Positions 22,380 to 33,945 of a DNA stretch of 64,000 nucleotides are shown here, in pieces (the first letter of the stretch is position 1; each line of letters opens with the position of its first letter). Position numbers and translations under genes: made by a program. The notes beneath the pieces were generated by a model. It was not told the origin of the DNA and made no database searches. It saw only the letters and a list, made by a program, of their open reading frames with translations. The stretch lies in the NCBI GenBank assembly GCA_963580285.1, contig OY757021.1, positions 99,500,149 through 99,564,148 of the forward strand. Direction: 5' to 3'. The DNA is from Lucinisca nassula. Taxonomy: Eukaryota; Mollusca; Bivalvia; Lucinida; Lucinidae.

Positions 22380-23036
22380 CTAATCAATGAGCTGCCAAAT
22401 TCGTCTAGATTGGCTCTCAGCCCACAACACAGCCCCTCTGACTGATGTGTAAAACTTAACCAAACCAGTCTGATTCATATGAACCCCGTCAGCACTCACA
22501 AATTCAGTCAAAAACCTCTGATTAAAATGCTGTCGGGGATGTTCCCACAAATATAAACAATCCTTATGGTGGATTCCTCTTTCAAAAGATTGTTCACTGC
22601 TGTAACTTTTTCATTGAAAGCAGTATAGTGTCCAATTCTTGGCAGCAGTTCTAACACAATAATGGTACAGACATTCTGCTGTACACAAAAATACACAAAC
22701 TCCATTATTCGGTTGAATACACACTATGGAGAAACAGTACAGACCCCAAGGTCATTACTCCCAATTGATAATACAACCCCATTTGGTTTTAAATTGACTG
22801 CTGTGTCACTCTGTTGCCACATATTATTATTTCCTTTACAATTTGCCTCCCAATGCGTCCCAAACCACCCTAACACGCGAGGACTCAAGGTTCAAATTCA
22901 ATTTATCATTTTCTGTTGCCAAGCCCCGCAGTCTGTTCAAGAACGAATCACCTAACAACAATATTGTTGTCTGTGTTACCATCCCTGCGGGCGCCGCCAT
23001 GGTGTGTAAACCGGCTGCAGACATTACACACGACAT
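22380..23036 (-). pseudogene. SGNH/GDSL hydrolase-like relic
   Basis: The minus strand opens with an ATG at 23036 and soon reads TTILLLGDSFLNRLRGL, matching the block I serine motif (GDS) of SGNH hydrolases. After several frameshifts it ends with SADGVHMNQTGLVKF, which matches the block V D-x-x-H catalytic pair, and stops at 22380. Both ends of an SGNH domain are therefore visible, with a disrupted middle. SGNH-like domains are known in some invertebrate Ngaro-type retrotransposons, and this one lies upstream of a Gag-like relic on the same strand, so I infer it belongs to the same element. Alternatively it is a separate decayed host gene. Confidence 0.55.
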
Positions 23037-23040
23037 CGAA

Positions 23041-24170
23041 AACCGATAACGTCAAGAAAACCCATTACAGGTCATAAATTATTGATCCCGCAAACAAGAA
23101 CCAATACGACAAAACAGTAAAGTTATAGATACTACTGCAAACTGTCTGAAGCCACAAAATACGACGTAAAAATGAAATTTAAATGAAAAATGACCACGAA
23201 CGACCTTCGCAGCCACTTCTTTTCTCTGACAACAAGATCTGAACCAGACGCTTCATTCTCATTGTTCAACCTGGGTCGTACTTGATTCGAGCTCAAGAAT
23301 CTTCTGAAGTACAGACTTTTAAATCAAGTGGCGCCGAAGACTGTTCGGAAGGCTCTTCAAAATCTACTTTTAAAAAGGTGGGGTGAATGGGAGGATCACG
23401 TGATTCAAGCAGAGAAGTCGCTGAATGCACTGTAGTTTGATAATGTTGAGCAGAATCTCGATGCATTTAATTCAGTCATCAAAACGATATACATCTGCAA
23501 TTTACTCGATTTTAAAATAAACCAGCTTTTATAAATGTGTTATTCATTATAAACTGTTTCGGCCCAAATTACTTCATGTACATTTATGGTCGACTTCGAC
23601 TCGAACTAAGTAGGTACTTGGGTAGCTCCCAATGACACGCGTACTAGCATTATCAGAGGAACACCTATGGTTGCTGATTTAGCAGACTGCATGGCAGCAT
23701 AACTATAAATATGTCATAGGACATTCGTTGAAACAAAAGCATCATTTATATACATGGTAAACCTCCGACGGCACCAGGAGCTCAGGTACCACTCTAGTTC
23801 CAGCCGAAGTCGCTCTATATGTATTTTAGCTGCGTCATTTTAACATAGCTTTCTATTTTAAATAATTATATTTTGCTTTAATTTAAAGACAATTATTTAT
23901 GAAATGCTTTCATTTTCACACACAAAAAAAGATAGAAAAACAATGAAGACTATTTTGCTCTATTTTTATCCCGGGAGATTCTTTCTTCCCAAAGTCACTT
24001 GATTTATCGAGGGCCTTCCGGATAACCGAGAAGACCCAGAAGACAGTGAATCAAGTCCGACCCTGCATACTACTGATAAACAAATACTACGGCCACTATT
24101 CTCTTCAGCAATTAAACTGGTGATGTTAAGAATATTGAAATCATATTTTCGTTGAAAATCTGTCTATTTT
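23041..24170. other. No recognised feature
   Basis: Ordinary non-coding sequence; no gene, RNA or repeat match within the window that I can support. Confidence 0.5.
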
Positions 24171-24171
24171 A

Positions 24172-24475
24172 AATCAGTACCTGAGTACTGACGTCAACAC
24201 TGCAGTATCAACCTCAGCACTCAGGAACTGATACTGAGCTGATGATACCCTCGGGGACGAACGAATCATCCACCAGCAGAGATACCGACCCAGTGGTTGC
24301 AATTAAGGCGTAACTATACCTTATTTAGTGACACACAGGCCTTTCTGATATTTAATCTTCATCAGTGTGTCTCAACCCCAAAGTCCTGAAACCAAAACGG
24401 GTGATGGACAAGACCCGGCAAACACAGTACTTCCCCCTCCGAGCACACACCGACCGACGTAGCTCGAAAGATAGG
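24172..24475 (+). repeat. Direct duplication, copy 1
   Basis: GTACCTGAGTACTGACGTCA through ATGATACCCTCG, the CATCCACCAGCAGAGATACC block and GTGATGGACAAGACCCGGCA recur about 575 bp downstream in the same orientation. Short frames in either strand are duplicated too and look non-genic. Confidence 0.8.
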
Positions 24476-24745
24476 TCAACTGGAGGCATCATGCTAGAGA
24501 CGCCCACCCGCGGACTTATTGGCGTTCCCCACCGAGCCAGCATCAGCAAACATGGCCCACGCTCCACGGAAGTCCCGGGCATCAGGAAGGAGATGTCCAA
24601 AGTAGCGAGACTTGCAAAATTTAAAATATAACAAAAAGTGGCAACCAAATCCGCTAAGATACATGTCTCACCTGATAAGTCAGTCTTAGTTTTAGAAAAA
24701 TTAGAATTTTATACTGCAAAAATTAAAGATATAATATAGTTATTT

Positions 24746-25030
24746 AAATCGGTACCTGAGTACTGACGTCAACACTGCAGTATAAACCTCAGCACCCAGG
24801 AACTGATACTGAGCTGATGATACCCTCGCGGGGACGAACGAATCATCCACCAGCAGAGATACCGACCCAGTGGTTGCAATTAAGGCGTAACTATACCTAA
24901 TTTAGTGACACAGAGGCCTTTCTGATATTTAATCTTCATCAGTGTGTCTCAACCCAAAGTTCTGAAACCGAAACGGATGATGGACAAGACCCGGCAAACA
25001 CAGCTTATCCCCCTCCGAGCACACAACGGC
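24746..25030 (+). repeat. Direct duplication, copy 2
   Basis: Matches 24172-24475 with few differences over about 285 bp, including both the AGTACTGACGTCAACACTGC segment and the GATGGACAAGACCCGGCAAA segment. Confidence 0.8.
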
Positions 25031-25461
25031 CGAAATGAAATGAAAATACCCTTTAACCCCACTACATATAGAAAAAAACTGGGATGTAGATTGGTAAACA
25101 TTACCTTCCTCATTTCTGTTCAAGACATGAGTACTCGTAAGAACTATGTTTAGAGTACAGATAAGAAAAAATATTGCATTTTTTTTATCAAAATCCAAAA
25201 TAAGCATTTTAGAGATATGGCATACGGATGTGCTATCCTAATTCTCCCCCAACCTTCATAGCTCTGAAAACTTCCGATTGACTTCTTTGTACATGTATGT
25301 CATAATTATACATAACAAGAGCCTATATAAACCAGAAATATTGTACTGTTCAAACCTTGGATCAGACTGTAGAAATACACAGGCTGACCTTAATTGTTCA
25401 CAAAAGGAACACACGATCAATTTATAGCTATCAACGCTGAAGACTTACGTGAAAGATTGGA

Positions 25462-25630
25462 GTGCCTGGTAATCCAGTTGGACCGTCCATGCATATAGGC
25501 CTGGTTGGTTTCCTTATGCGGCAGGGCTTGAGATGCAAATTCATCTCAATGTGGGGTAAAAGTCCCACAAAATTGAAAACAACGTCTCCAAAATTACCTA
25601 AATAGTGTTGACGGGGACGTGAAACCTCAA
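25462..25630 (-). repeat. SINE family A partial copy, antisense
   Basis: GACCGTCCATGCATATAGGC, the TTGAGATGCAAATTCATCTC region and GTGTTGACGGGGACGTGAAA identify the family. Confidence 0.65.
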
Positions 25631-25631
25631 T

Positions 25632-25802
25632 TCACGAAAACACGCCTATATAATTTTGACCCCCTTCAAACCCACTTTTATATAGTAAAACAATCTATAT
25701 TTTGAGCAGAAATAAGAAAAATATCACAATTTTTCATCTGAAATTTGTTGTTTTAGGCGATAAAATTTACAATGTATTTGAATAGGCGTGTTTTCGTAAT
25801 GT
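25632..25802. mobile_element. MITE with ACGAAAACACGCCTAT termini
   Basis: About 170 bp with inverted ends: CACGAAAACACGCCTATA at the left, ATAGGCGTGTTTTCGTAA at the right. It contains ATCTATATTTTGAGCAGAAA. Relatives with the same end occur near 10709, 13096, 32281 and 59340-59450. Confidence 0.7.
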
Positions 25803-25809
25803 CATCAAT

Positions 25810-26470
25810 GGTCATTTCTATTCTTCTTCAAGTGACCTAGTTTTTTAATCTGAATAAACCATATTTAACCTTCGTCGTAAGTGCACCAAGACAAACATTA
25901 TGATTAAGTTTGATAAAGACCGCAGCAAAGCTGTGTCGTCTGGAGGGTGACAAAGGTTTTGAAGGAATTTGACCTATTGACCTAGTTTTACATTCGATTT
26001 AACCGATATTTAATCTCGACCAAGATATAATAAAGGCAAATATTCTGCTATAGATTCATGAAGATTAAAGCAAAACTGTGGTCTCTAGTGGGTGAACAAG
26101 GTTTTAAAGTAATTTGACCTAGATATCTATTTTTTTTTTGTTTTGTTTTGTTTTGTTTTTTATCTGACATGACCAATATTTGAACATGACCAAGATGTCC
26201 TCAAGAGATACATCAAGATATACATTCTGATATAGTTTCATGAAGTCTTGATGACCTCTAGAGGTTGGACAATGTTTAAAAACGCTGTAACCTAGTGACC
26301 TACTTTTTTAATCTGACATAACCCGTATTCAAGCTAGAATATGGTATCGTAAAACAAACATTCTGTTTCATGAAGAAGCAGAACTGTGATCTCTAGAGTA
26401 TGAACAAGGCTATAAAGCAATTTTACCCAGTCATCAAGTTTTCAATCCGATTTGAACCATCTTCCAATGA
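25810..26470 (+). repeat. Degenerate tandem array (about 115-125 bp units)
   Basis: Five or so units share TGACCTAGTTTTTTAATCTG, CATATTTAAC- or CAATATTTGAACATGACC-like segments, AACATTCTG and TTTCATGAAG. No coding potential. Confidence 0.7.
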
Positions 26471-26557
26471 CCTAGATACTGACAAGACAAAATATCTAAA
26501 GTAGTGAACACACACACTAATTTTAACCAGGTTCTGCAATAGAAGTTCAGGCGCGTG

Positions 26558-26640
<83 letters not shown>
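26558..26640 (+). repeat. (GT)n microsatellite
   Basis: About 41 nearly uninterrupted TG dinucleotides. Confidence 0.95.
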
Positions 26641-26764
26641 CCAGTTTTCGCCCACCTTTGATTAAAGATGGACGCGATACAAGTGAATTCATCTTGAAAG
26701 GACCGTGAAATAAAAAAAGGAAAACGCGCATAATTGCACTGTCGTAAGCAGCTTACAGAGTGCA

Positions 26765-26864
<100 letters not shown>

Positions 26865-26969
26865 TTGGATCTTTACGTCCCACAAACAGCTAAGGTCATA
26901 CGGAGACGGATCTCGGTTCAAAGACTAATCCGAAAGTCTGGAGAATCCCGAGATCGATCCTGTAATCCC

Positions 26970-26970
<1 letters not shown>
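26865..26970 (+). repeat. SINE family B copy between two (GA)n tracts
   Basis: TTTACGTCCCACAAACAGCT, AAGGTCATACGGAGACGG and AATCCGAAAGTCTGGAGAAT then CCCGAGATCGATCCTG. It sits between the two (GA)n tracts, so it probably inserted into one original tract. Confidence 0.8.

Positions 26971-26972
<2 letters not shown>

Positions 26973-27031
<59 letters not shown>
26973..27031 (+). repeat. (GA)n microsatellite, second part
   Basis: About 29 AG dinucleotides following the SINE B copy. Confidence 0.95.
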
Positions 27032-27034
<3 letters not shown>

Positions 27035-27134
27035 CATTCCACGTATAGACGTACCTTTGAAAAATCTTGGAATTAATTATGTCTGTCTGTAAAATGAAAC
27101 TGTATGTGTATGTAATTAACTAAGAAGAAGTAAT

Positions 27135-27380
27135 TTACATGGAAACATTAGAGCATAATTGCGATAATTTGATTTTTATCTTTCTTTCAATACATATGCC
27201 TAGAAAAGTAGATTTTGTATTAAGAAGGACATGGCGTTTAATCAACGTCGCATAAACTTCAAAGCAGCATGGCGTTGCCAAAACTGCATCATTGCTGTGG
27301 GCATCGACATTTGTTGAATGTTTCCATGCCGGGGCGTAGGTAAGACATTTCATTTGATATATCAGTATAATCGATTTAGT
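27135..27380 (+). repeat. Dispersed repeat, uninterrupted version of the mariner target
   Basis: CATGGAAACATTAGAGCATA, ATTGCGATAATTTG and later GTCGCATAAACTTCAAAGCA run on without interruption. At 13.29 and 14.83 kb the two halves are separated by the mariner. Confidence 0.6.
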
Positions 27381-27639
27381 TGCTTTTATATATTGTCATG
27401 GCAGGCAATTGTTTCCAATGCATCAAACCAAATGAAGTCTTCTCTCAAAAGAAATAATTTGCCCCAAGTGACAGAAAAAATGATCTACGTGCCCTTATCC
27501 CCATTCTCCTCCGTGAGAAAATTTTATGACGCGTATGCCAACTTGCGGAAGGTGTACTATAATCACCCTGTGAGTCCTTCTTTCTGTCCGTCCGTGGTCA
27601 GTTTGTGAAAATCGCTATAAATTGTAACATTGGAATATT

Positions 27640-27980
27640 TTGATATTTTTTGGCATTCGGACAGGTATTTACAAAACCAACGTCTCATGCCAAATAACGT
27701 CATAAATAGCCTTCTAGAACATATTTATCGTCACTACAGCTGGGACTGTGTGGCGGCTGTCTCCCTGCCCTACGTCATAGTGTAGCTTATGTTTTCTTGT
27801 CCTTTGGGATCATTGGTTCAAGTGTGGAATTTTGAAAGTATTCTGGGTCACTGATGAGGCCTAAATGGCCGAAACTAGCTAGTCTGGCCCAGAAAACATG
27901 TACACTCCATATTTTCCAGTTCTGTAGTGTATTCCTTGCTTCTAAAGGATAACCCTTTCTAGAACATATTGGTATATATA
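27640..27980 (+). repeat. Dispersed repeat, permuted relative to 16.7 kb
   Basis: Block B (TCGTCACTACAGCTG to GATGAGGCCTAAATGGCC) is followed by block A (AGTCTGGCCCAGAAAACATG to CCTTTCTAGAACATATT), the opposite order to 16748-17050. The beginning (GGAATATTTTGATATTTTTTGG) also matches the repeat at 57.2-57.4 kb. Confidence 0.7.
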
Positions 27981-28455
27981 AACTCAGTAAAAAAGTTCTT
28001 ATACGTAAAATTGTTTCTGTTACTATAGTAGACTAGCTACTAGTCGGATATCATATTTTAAAGTTAATAAGTAATATTCATCTATATTTTTTTAACTTCT
28101 TTTTCCCTCTCTCATAGCAGCTTGTTTTATCTTGGGAAGTTATCCGACTAGTACAATACGAAATTGACTCCCAGAAGTGATTGGCATTTATTGCTTTCTT
28201 AATGACCCTTATCTGATTCCACAGGTTGTTAAAATTTTGGTTTCTGCAGTGTTTGTTTACATAGCTGTATTCTGAAAGATGGGGTTCTGAGTTTCAGGCA
28301 TATTTACACATCAGCATTTTAGAAGTAATCTTGAGATCAGTCTCTGTATATATTTTGATAGCAATAAAGTTTTTAACTTGTGAAAAAAATTATATTTATA
28401 TTTAATATACTGAGGTAATTGCATCACATTATCAAGTCTGTGGTGTAGTGTAAAC
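27981..28455. other. No recognised feature
   Basis: AT-rich spacer without gene or repeat evidence. Confidence 0.5.
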
Positions 28456-28554
28456 CATTTTTCTTGTTTTTTCTGCTCCAAACAGCTCAATTAGGCGGTT
28501 ATTATTATTATTTTCATTTGGTGAAGGGGTGTGTGGAGTGTGTGTGTGTGGGGG

Positions 28555-28760
28555 GGGGGGGGTACGGCTCTTTCAAGATTATTTCACTCATATACAGCCG
28601 ACCGTTAATCAGAAGGGGGGTGCGAACAGCAGAGTACCCCGAGAAAAAAGAAAACATCTGACCTTCCGTTGAGCAAGGCTCGAACCCACAGCAATGAAAG
28701 ACCTAATGATTAAGAGTCAGCGCCCTTATCCACTTGGTCACGGAGGCCCGTTCTAATTAT
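28555..28760 (-). repeat. tRNA-like SINE head with flanking repeat
   Basis: On the minus strand, 28750-28671 reads GGGCCTCCGTGACCAAGTGG, then ACTCTTAATCAT and GTGGGTTCGAGCC. The A and B boxes are in place and the anticodon-loop-like CTCTTAA is present, but the middle is too long and imperfect for a normal tRNA. The flank CTCTTTCAAGATTATTTCAC also occurs at 2426, so this is a dispersed repeat. Confidence 0.5.
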
Positions 28761-28835
28761 TATACAAAACTGTATTTGGAACAAAAATAACATAATTTAT
28801 TCTCATTCCTGCTCCAAACACTATATCTTAAGATT

Positions 28836-28882
28836 GTGGGTACTTGTTAGAACCACCTCAACGGTTTGAGGTGTTTCTAACA
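28836..28882. repeat. Hairpin of the ACTCGTTAGAACC family
   Basis: GGTACTTGTTAGAACCACCT faces AGGTGTTTCTAACAA across a short loop. Confidence 0.55.
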
Positions 28883-28959
28883 ACAATTATACATAACGAA
28901 AACAAGCCTATATAATTTGGCAAGACAATTCTTATAAGTTTCCCTGATTCTAATTTTTT

Positions 28960-29290
28960 TCTATTCGAGTACGCCCTTACGTGCATACGTTCGTTCAACT
29001 TTGTGTCCGGGCCATAACTCCTAATCCTTATTGAATATATTTGTGAAACTTTACATGCTTGGCATTCAGACGATGTGTCATGAACAAGGAAGACAACTCT
29101 TGCTTTTTTTGGGTTTTTGAATTATCTGCCCTTGACTAAGTTCCTTGTAGTAAACTGTGTCCGGGCCATAACTCCTAAACCGTACAGAATATATTTCTTG
29201 TGCTCTTGAAAATGATATCTAGAGTAAAACCGACATCAGTTGTCAGTTTGGTATTGTCAATATTATTGTAAATAAAGGTTATTTTTAAAT
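28960..29290 (+). repeat. Two-unit tandem repeat (GTGTCCGGGCCATAACTCC)
   Basis: The string GTGTCCGGGCCATAACTCCT occurs near 29003 and 29158, with similar ATTGAATATATTT-type flanks. Nothing else is seen in this stretch. Confidence 0.6.
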
Positions 29291-29394
29291 TTATCTACGC
29301 AATTATATGTTATTTTTGGATGATCTAATTTTATTTTTGGTGACTCCCTATTAATGTGATGGTATCAGGCTAAAATATACCATACCTGCACTGT

Positions 29395-29470
29395 ATCGAC
29401 GCTAGCCAAGTGGTAAAGTCACGGGCTTGTAGAGCTGAAGTATGCGGGTTCGAATCCCGCTGGGGGATGT
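29395..29470 (+). repeat. tRNA-like sequence, probable SINE head
   Basis: Box A CTAGCCAAGTGGTAAAGTC and a perfectly paired T arm GCGGGTTCGAATCCCGC, followed by a T-rich stretch. The acceptor and anticodon stems are imperfect, so it is listed as tRNA-like. Confidence 0.5.
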
Positions 29471-29950
29471 TTTTCTTTAACATATTTTTGACAAGTGCAG
29501 TTTTGTGACTAACAATCGATAAACGTTAAAATAACGTATGATCAACATGAATTAAATTATAAATTTCCAATCAATGTTAATTTCAAGTCATGTTATTGGT
29601 GTGCCTATTCTTTACTTTCACATGTCACATATAGGGTCTAGGCCAATCAGGTTCCATTGTATCAAATTATGGCATCTTGTATTTCAATTCTCTTGTACAT
29701 GTACTTGCTGGTGTTTCTTTTTTATTCACTATTATAAATCAAATGTGAAGTTGATCTTCAAAATTGTGCATGACATGTATTGAACTATAAAATAAATAGA
29801 TAACCATTCACGAAAAAATAATAATACAAAAATAATAAACAGAATTGAAAGTTAAAAAAAGAAATAATAAAAATGTAAATTCTGAAACTATTTTATAAAA
29901 AAAATCATCCCAAAAAAATAAATCATGCTTTTAATAGCTTTATGAAAAAA
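29471..29950. other. No recognised feature
   Basis: AT-rich; ends in A-rich low-complexity sequence around 29800-29900. No gene seen. Confidence 0.5.
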
Positions 29951-29954
29951 GGTT

Positions 29955-30040
29955 GTCTGCGAGGATCGAACCTGCGACCCTAAGAATACTAAACCAGTCG
30001 TTTCAGGCGCTCCTCGCTACTACTTGCGCTACTCAACTGA
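29955..30040 (-). repeat. tRNA-like SINE head
   Basis: On the minus strand GAGTAGCGCAAGTAGTAGCG is followed by GTCGCAGGTTCGATCCTCGC, a clear B-box arm. It is too long between the arms to fold as a standard tRNA. Confidence 0.45.
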
Positions 30041-30330
30041 TTTCAATTACACTGCAAAATATTAAGTGGTTTTGTGTTAGAATATACCCCGTTACGTACC
30101 TGTGGAAAACGCCGTTGTTTGTTATGATTTATAAATAGACGAGTATTTATCAACATTGAAACCATAACACCGACATAATACGGCAGGGTACCTGTACTGG
30201 TAAACAAACTAGGTCTGGCAGTGACGTCAAATCAATAACAAAGCTAAAAATAGAAAGGATTTTCCAGTATGAATTTGCGCTTGGGTTTATAGAATGAACA
30301 GGACACGCCCACTGATTATACAGCAGTCAC

Positions 30331-30400
30331 AACGGCCCAGGGGATGTCAACGCTGCTTGTCATGCTGACGGTCCGAGTTCGAATCTCATTGATTGCGTTT
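30331..30400 (+). repeat. tRNA-like SINE head
   Basis: Box-B-like GTCCGAGTTCGAATCTCA lies after AACGGCCCAGGGGATG, then a T-rich run. The cloverleaf is poor. Confidence 0.35.
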
Positions 30401-30664
30401 TTTTCATTATATATTTGTTTTATCCTTTTATAGTAAATTAAATGTTCATTGTTTCATATTTTTATATTTTACTTTGTAAATTTTGCATATATATTTTTTT
30501 TTATTTCCCTTTTTATTCATCTTCATTTCTCATACAACAAGTTTTATGCAGTCAAGTGTTATGTGCTTGAAAATGAACAAGAAATATGTTCTGTACACGT
30601 CGTAATTATCCACTTTTAGCATGCCACACGGGTAAAGCAGATTTCACATGTCGTGTGTGTGTGT

Positions 30665-30810
30665 GTGTATTACGAGGTCAAAAAAAAAAAAAAAAAAAAA
30701 AACAATGACAAAAAAAAAAAAAAAAAAAATCATTCGACACGTGGGTTTCGAACCCGCCACTTCTTGGACTTTAGAACAACCCCTCTACTCTCTCGGCCAC
30801 GAAATCCACA
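30665..30810 (-). repeat. tRNA-like SINE head with A/T-run tail
   Basis: On the minus strand TTTCGTGGCCGAGAGAGTAG, then CTAAAGTCC, then GGCGGGTTCGAAACCC and a long T run at the end (the A runs at 30678-30730 on the plus strand). This resembles a pol III unit with strong terminators. An open frame on the plus strand is a shadow. Confidence 0.5.
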
Positions 30811-30989
30811 AAGCTTCGGCGGTATGTAAATACTCTTACTCCTCGGTTTCAAGTAAGGGCCATATCATATGAATATTCGAAAAAACTAATTATGACGTAA
30901 CTGCCAGGAATTCCTTGTCGGACTATACCTTAATAATAACTTCATGTTTTACCTGTTACAATTACATATAAACCCTTTTTCTGAATGGC

Positions 30990-31460
30990 ATTTAGGCGGG
31001 GGCATCCGTGTCATATTGACACTTTTTCTGGTAAAATTTTCAATTTATTTGAATAGGCATGTATTCGTAACGGAAAAATCTATGTTTCGAACAGGAATAA
31101 CATTTTCTTTTTTTCTGGTCCAAACATAGATGTGGGTACTTGTTAGAATCTGCTCAATGAGGTGGTTTTACCATTTGTACATTCTACGGCATGTTTGGAA
31201 CAGAAATAACACTATTTTACCTTATTTCTGCTCCTAACGTTTATTGTGGAATTTGTCAGAACCACCTCATTGAGTCAGTTCTAATAAGGTTTGTTATTGG
31301 GTCTAACATTTATTTTGGTATTTGTAAGAACTGTCTCATTGAGTCGATTCTAACAAGTACACAAAATCTATGCTTGGAACAGAATTAATACTAGTTTCTT
31401 TATTTCTGTCGGAAGCTTGGATTGTGGGTACTTCTTAGTACAATCTCAATGAGGCGGTTC
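30990..31460. repeat. Cluster of ACTCGTTAGAACC-family MITE fragments
   Basis: Starts with GGCGGGGGCATCCGTGTC, then has three or more hairpin units with GGTACTTGTTAGAA/CTCATTGAG arms near 31131-31165, 31250-31290 and 31320-31360, and a further half near 31425. Rearranged copies of one element family. Confidence 0.55.
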
Positions 31461-31465
31461 TAAAA

Positions 31466-31585
31466 TGAGTGACTGTTTGAGTTTTACGTCCCACCAACAG
31501 CTAAGGTCATATGGAGATGGGACCTCGTTTTAAAGACTCATCCGAAAGTCTGGAGAAGCCCGGGATCGATCCTGCGATCCCTTGC
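31466..31585 (+). repeat. SINE family B copy
   Basis: Complete-looking: GTTTGAGTTTTACGTCCCAC to CCCGGGATCGATCCTGCGAT. It interrupts the preceding hairpin family, because TGAGGCGGTTCTAAAAT resumes as TGCGGTTCTAAAATTC on the other side. Confidence 0.8.
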
Positions 31586-31667
31586 GGTTCTAAAATTCTA
31601 GCAAGTATATACAATTTATGATTGGAACAGAAATACCAGCTTTCCTTATTTCTAATGTAAACGTATA

Positions 31668-31975
31668 TTTTCCCGCCCCGCCCATCGGGGCTTGGAGAAA
31701 TAGATTGGGCTGCAGGATGCTTCCACGCAGAGCTGATACCAACCGAACTTGAGTACTGGTAATCCGCTTAGAACATCTAAGCCTGTCCAGGAAAATTGCT
31801 GCGAGTCGGCCCGTCCATGCTTATAAACCCTTTTGGTTTCATTGGGTGGCAGGGGTTGATATGTCATTTCATCTCAATGTCGGGTAAAAGTCCCACAAAA
31901 TTGAAAGCAACGTCTCAAAATGACCTACATAGTGTTGATGGGAACGTTAAACGCCAAATCAAACAAACAAACAAA
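31668..31975 (-). repeat. SINE family A copy, antisense
   Basis: Full-length-like: CCCGCCCATCGGGGCTTGG, GAGTACTGGTAATCCGCTTA, the CATTGGGTGGCAGGG block and the 3' CGCCAAATCAAACAAAC tail. Confidence 0.8.
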
Positions 31976-32280
31976 CATAGATTTTGGGTACTTGATAGAG
32001 TGACCCAATGCTCTGAAACAGGTTGTGGGTTCTAAAATCCATGACATGGTGCTAAAACATTGATCTTTGGTTCTGTTCAGGTTGTACACATGGTATGTTT
32101 GAAGCAGTAAATAGGAAACGAAACTCCTAAATTAGCATCTAAACATTAAAAGAATGTCTCCTATAAATATGGAAGTGCCAGTCTTCATGCAAACAGTGCA
32201 GATCTTGGTAAGACGCTGATCTGAGTTTGTACTATATTATTCAGTCACTTTCCTATTCCAAAAACAATTTCATTCTTATC

Positions 32281-32590
32281 ATCACGAAAACATGCCTTTA
32301 TATTTTGATCCCCTTAAACCCCACTTTTATATAGTAAAACTGGGGTTTACAGGGTTATATATTATTTCTCTTATTTCTGCTCAAAGACATAGGTTGTGAG
32401 TACTCGTTAGAACCACCTCGGCGAGGGGGCTCGAACCACCTCGGCGAGGCGGTTCTAACGAGCACCAACAACCTATTTTTGCATAAAAAAAAGATCACAG
32501 ATTTTTTCTTCAGAAAATGAACCAATAAGAGATGTGAAAAAAATGCACTATGTTGCATGGGTGTGTTAACGTAATGTATACATACTTTAT
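32281..32590. repeat. ACGAAAACATGCC-type MITE with double hairpin
   Basis: Left end ATCACGAAAACATGCCTTTA, middle GTACTCGTTAGAACCACCTC and inverse GAGGCGGTTCTAACGAGCAC with an internal duplication (CACCTCGGCGAGG twice), right part ending GGTGTGTTAACGTAATG. Confidence 0.6.
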
Positions 32591-33835
32591 TTTGCACAAA
32601 AATCACTTTTTTCTGCATTGTGATATTTTGTTCAAACCTATAGCTGATTGAATTTTGGTGTGTGTAGCACAGTGACCCCTGACTAAAATACCAGTTTTTC
32701 TTATCAGTAGGTGATCAGTAAGGGGTACAGAAAAGCAATTAACATTTCATGACTGCAGCTGTAATCAATTAGTTCCCAACCAGAATCTTGGAAGGTAAAA
32801 TTCGCTTTGTACTAGACCTTGATGTCTGAGACAAGATTAAAGTCTAACAAGGTTTCATATTTGATAAAAACACACAGGAAGGTTGGTCATTGGCCAATAT
32901 GACATCAAGGTCTAGGAGCTAGACTATTTCTATAGCTAGTACAAATAAAAACTACACACAGTTTGTTATTTTTTGATATGAAGACTCATTTTGACGTGCA
33001 AAAGAACCATTCGTATCGTTTTCGTAAACACATCATCGTAGACTATTGCTTTAAACACCCAAGGGGTCACTATGTCATTTTCGCAGAGGAAATCATTAAA
33101 ACATGCTATGATTTAACATCACAAACTTTCCCTGTACCCTACATTTCTAAAATTTGATACATGTTACATTTCTTTAGATTCCATTTGCGTCTATTCACAA
33201 AAGATTTGGAACTTCAGTTGCATCTGCTACGAGAAACAGGCTATCACATATTGACCTCCAATTCTTAGAAGCTGTGTGCAAATGCTGCTTTCAAGGGGAA
33301 CTCCATAGAAAATCGCAATCGATAGTGCTACATGCTACATGAATTTTCTGTATTTTTTACCATCATGATGAACAGCAATAGTGGACACAAAGCGTTTTTT
33401 GAAAAAATGGCAAAAATTGATTGACAGGAATAAAAATTACAGCAGTTCGAAAATTGTTATATTTTTAATTGCAAGGGAGATAATTTGAGAATTATACAAA
33501 TTTAAACCTCGCTTATAATGCGAGATTATCAGATAATGTAAAAGTAAAGTGTTATCCGATGTTCAGAGAATATTGTTATCCATCTTAGACAAAAAGAGCT
33601 TTCTGCGCATGCGCAATGCCCATTTTCTACCAAAATCTTTCTAGGGACATATTGCAAGACAACTCTTGAGCAGAAATGTATGGACACATACAAGGTTGAG
33701 CATTCTCTAGCTGAACGTCCGAATTAAATGTCTACAGCCAAATTTAGCTCAAAATATGTCAGATATCTAGCGAGTTTCACCCGAAAGTTGGTATAGTTAC
33801 TTTTTTGACTAAGTATATTATGGAGTATAGCTTTA
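32591..33835. other. No recognised feature
   Basis: Ordinary AT-rich sequence. A 64-codon open frame at 32963-33157 has no recognisable motif. I cannot support a gene here. Confidence 0.45.
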
Positions 33836-33945
33836 AAACCGCCGTGATTATTTTGATAACATTTGACATGCGTATATATTATGAAAAGATCTAAAATGAG
33901 ATTGTCTAATCCCTAATTTCTTTATAAATAGCCTCACCAAGGCAA
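33836..33945 (+). repeat. Repeat flanking the outer Penelope-like copy (left)
   Basis: ATTTTGATAACATTTGACATG to ATAAATAGCCTCACCAAGGC. The same repeat resumes at 57147 on the other side of the nested insertion, with AATAGCCTCACCGAGGCAAA shared on both sides. This may be the target duplication of the outer retroelement. Confidence 0.55.
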
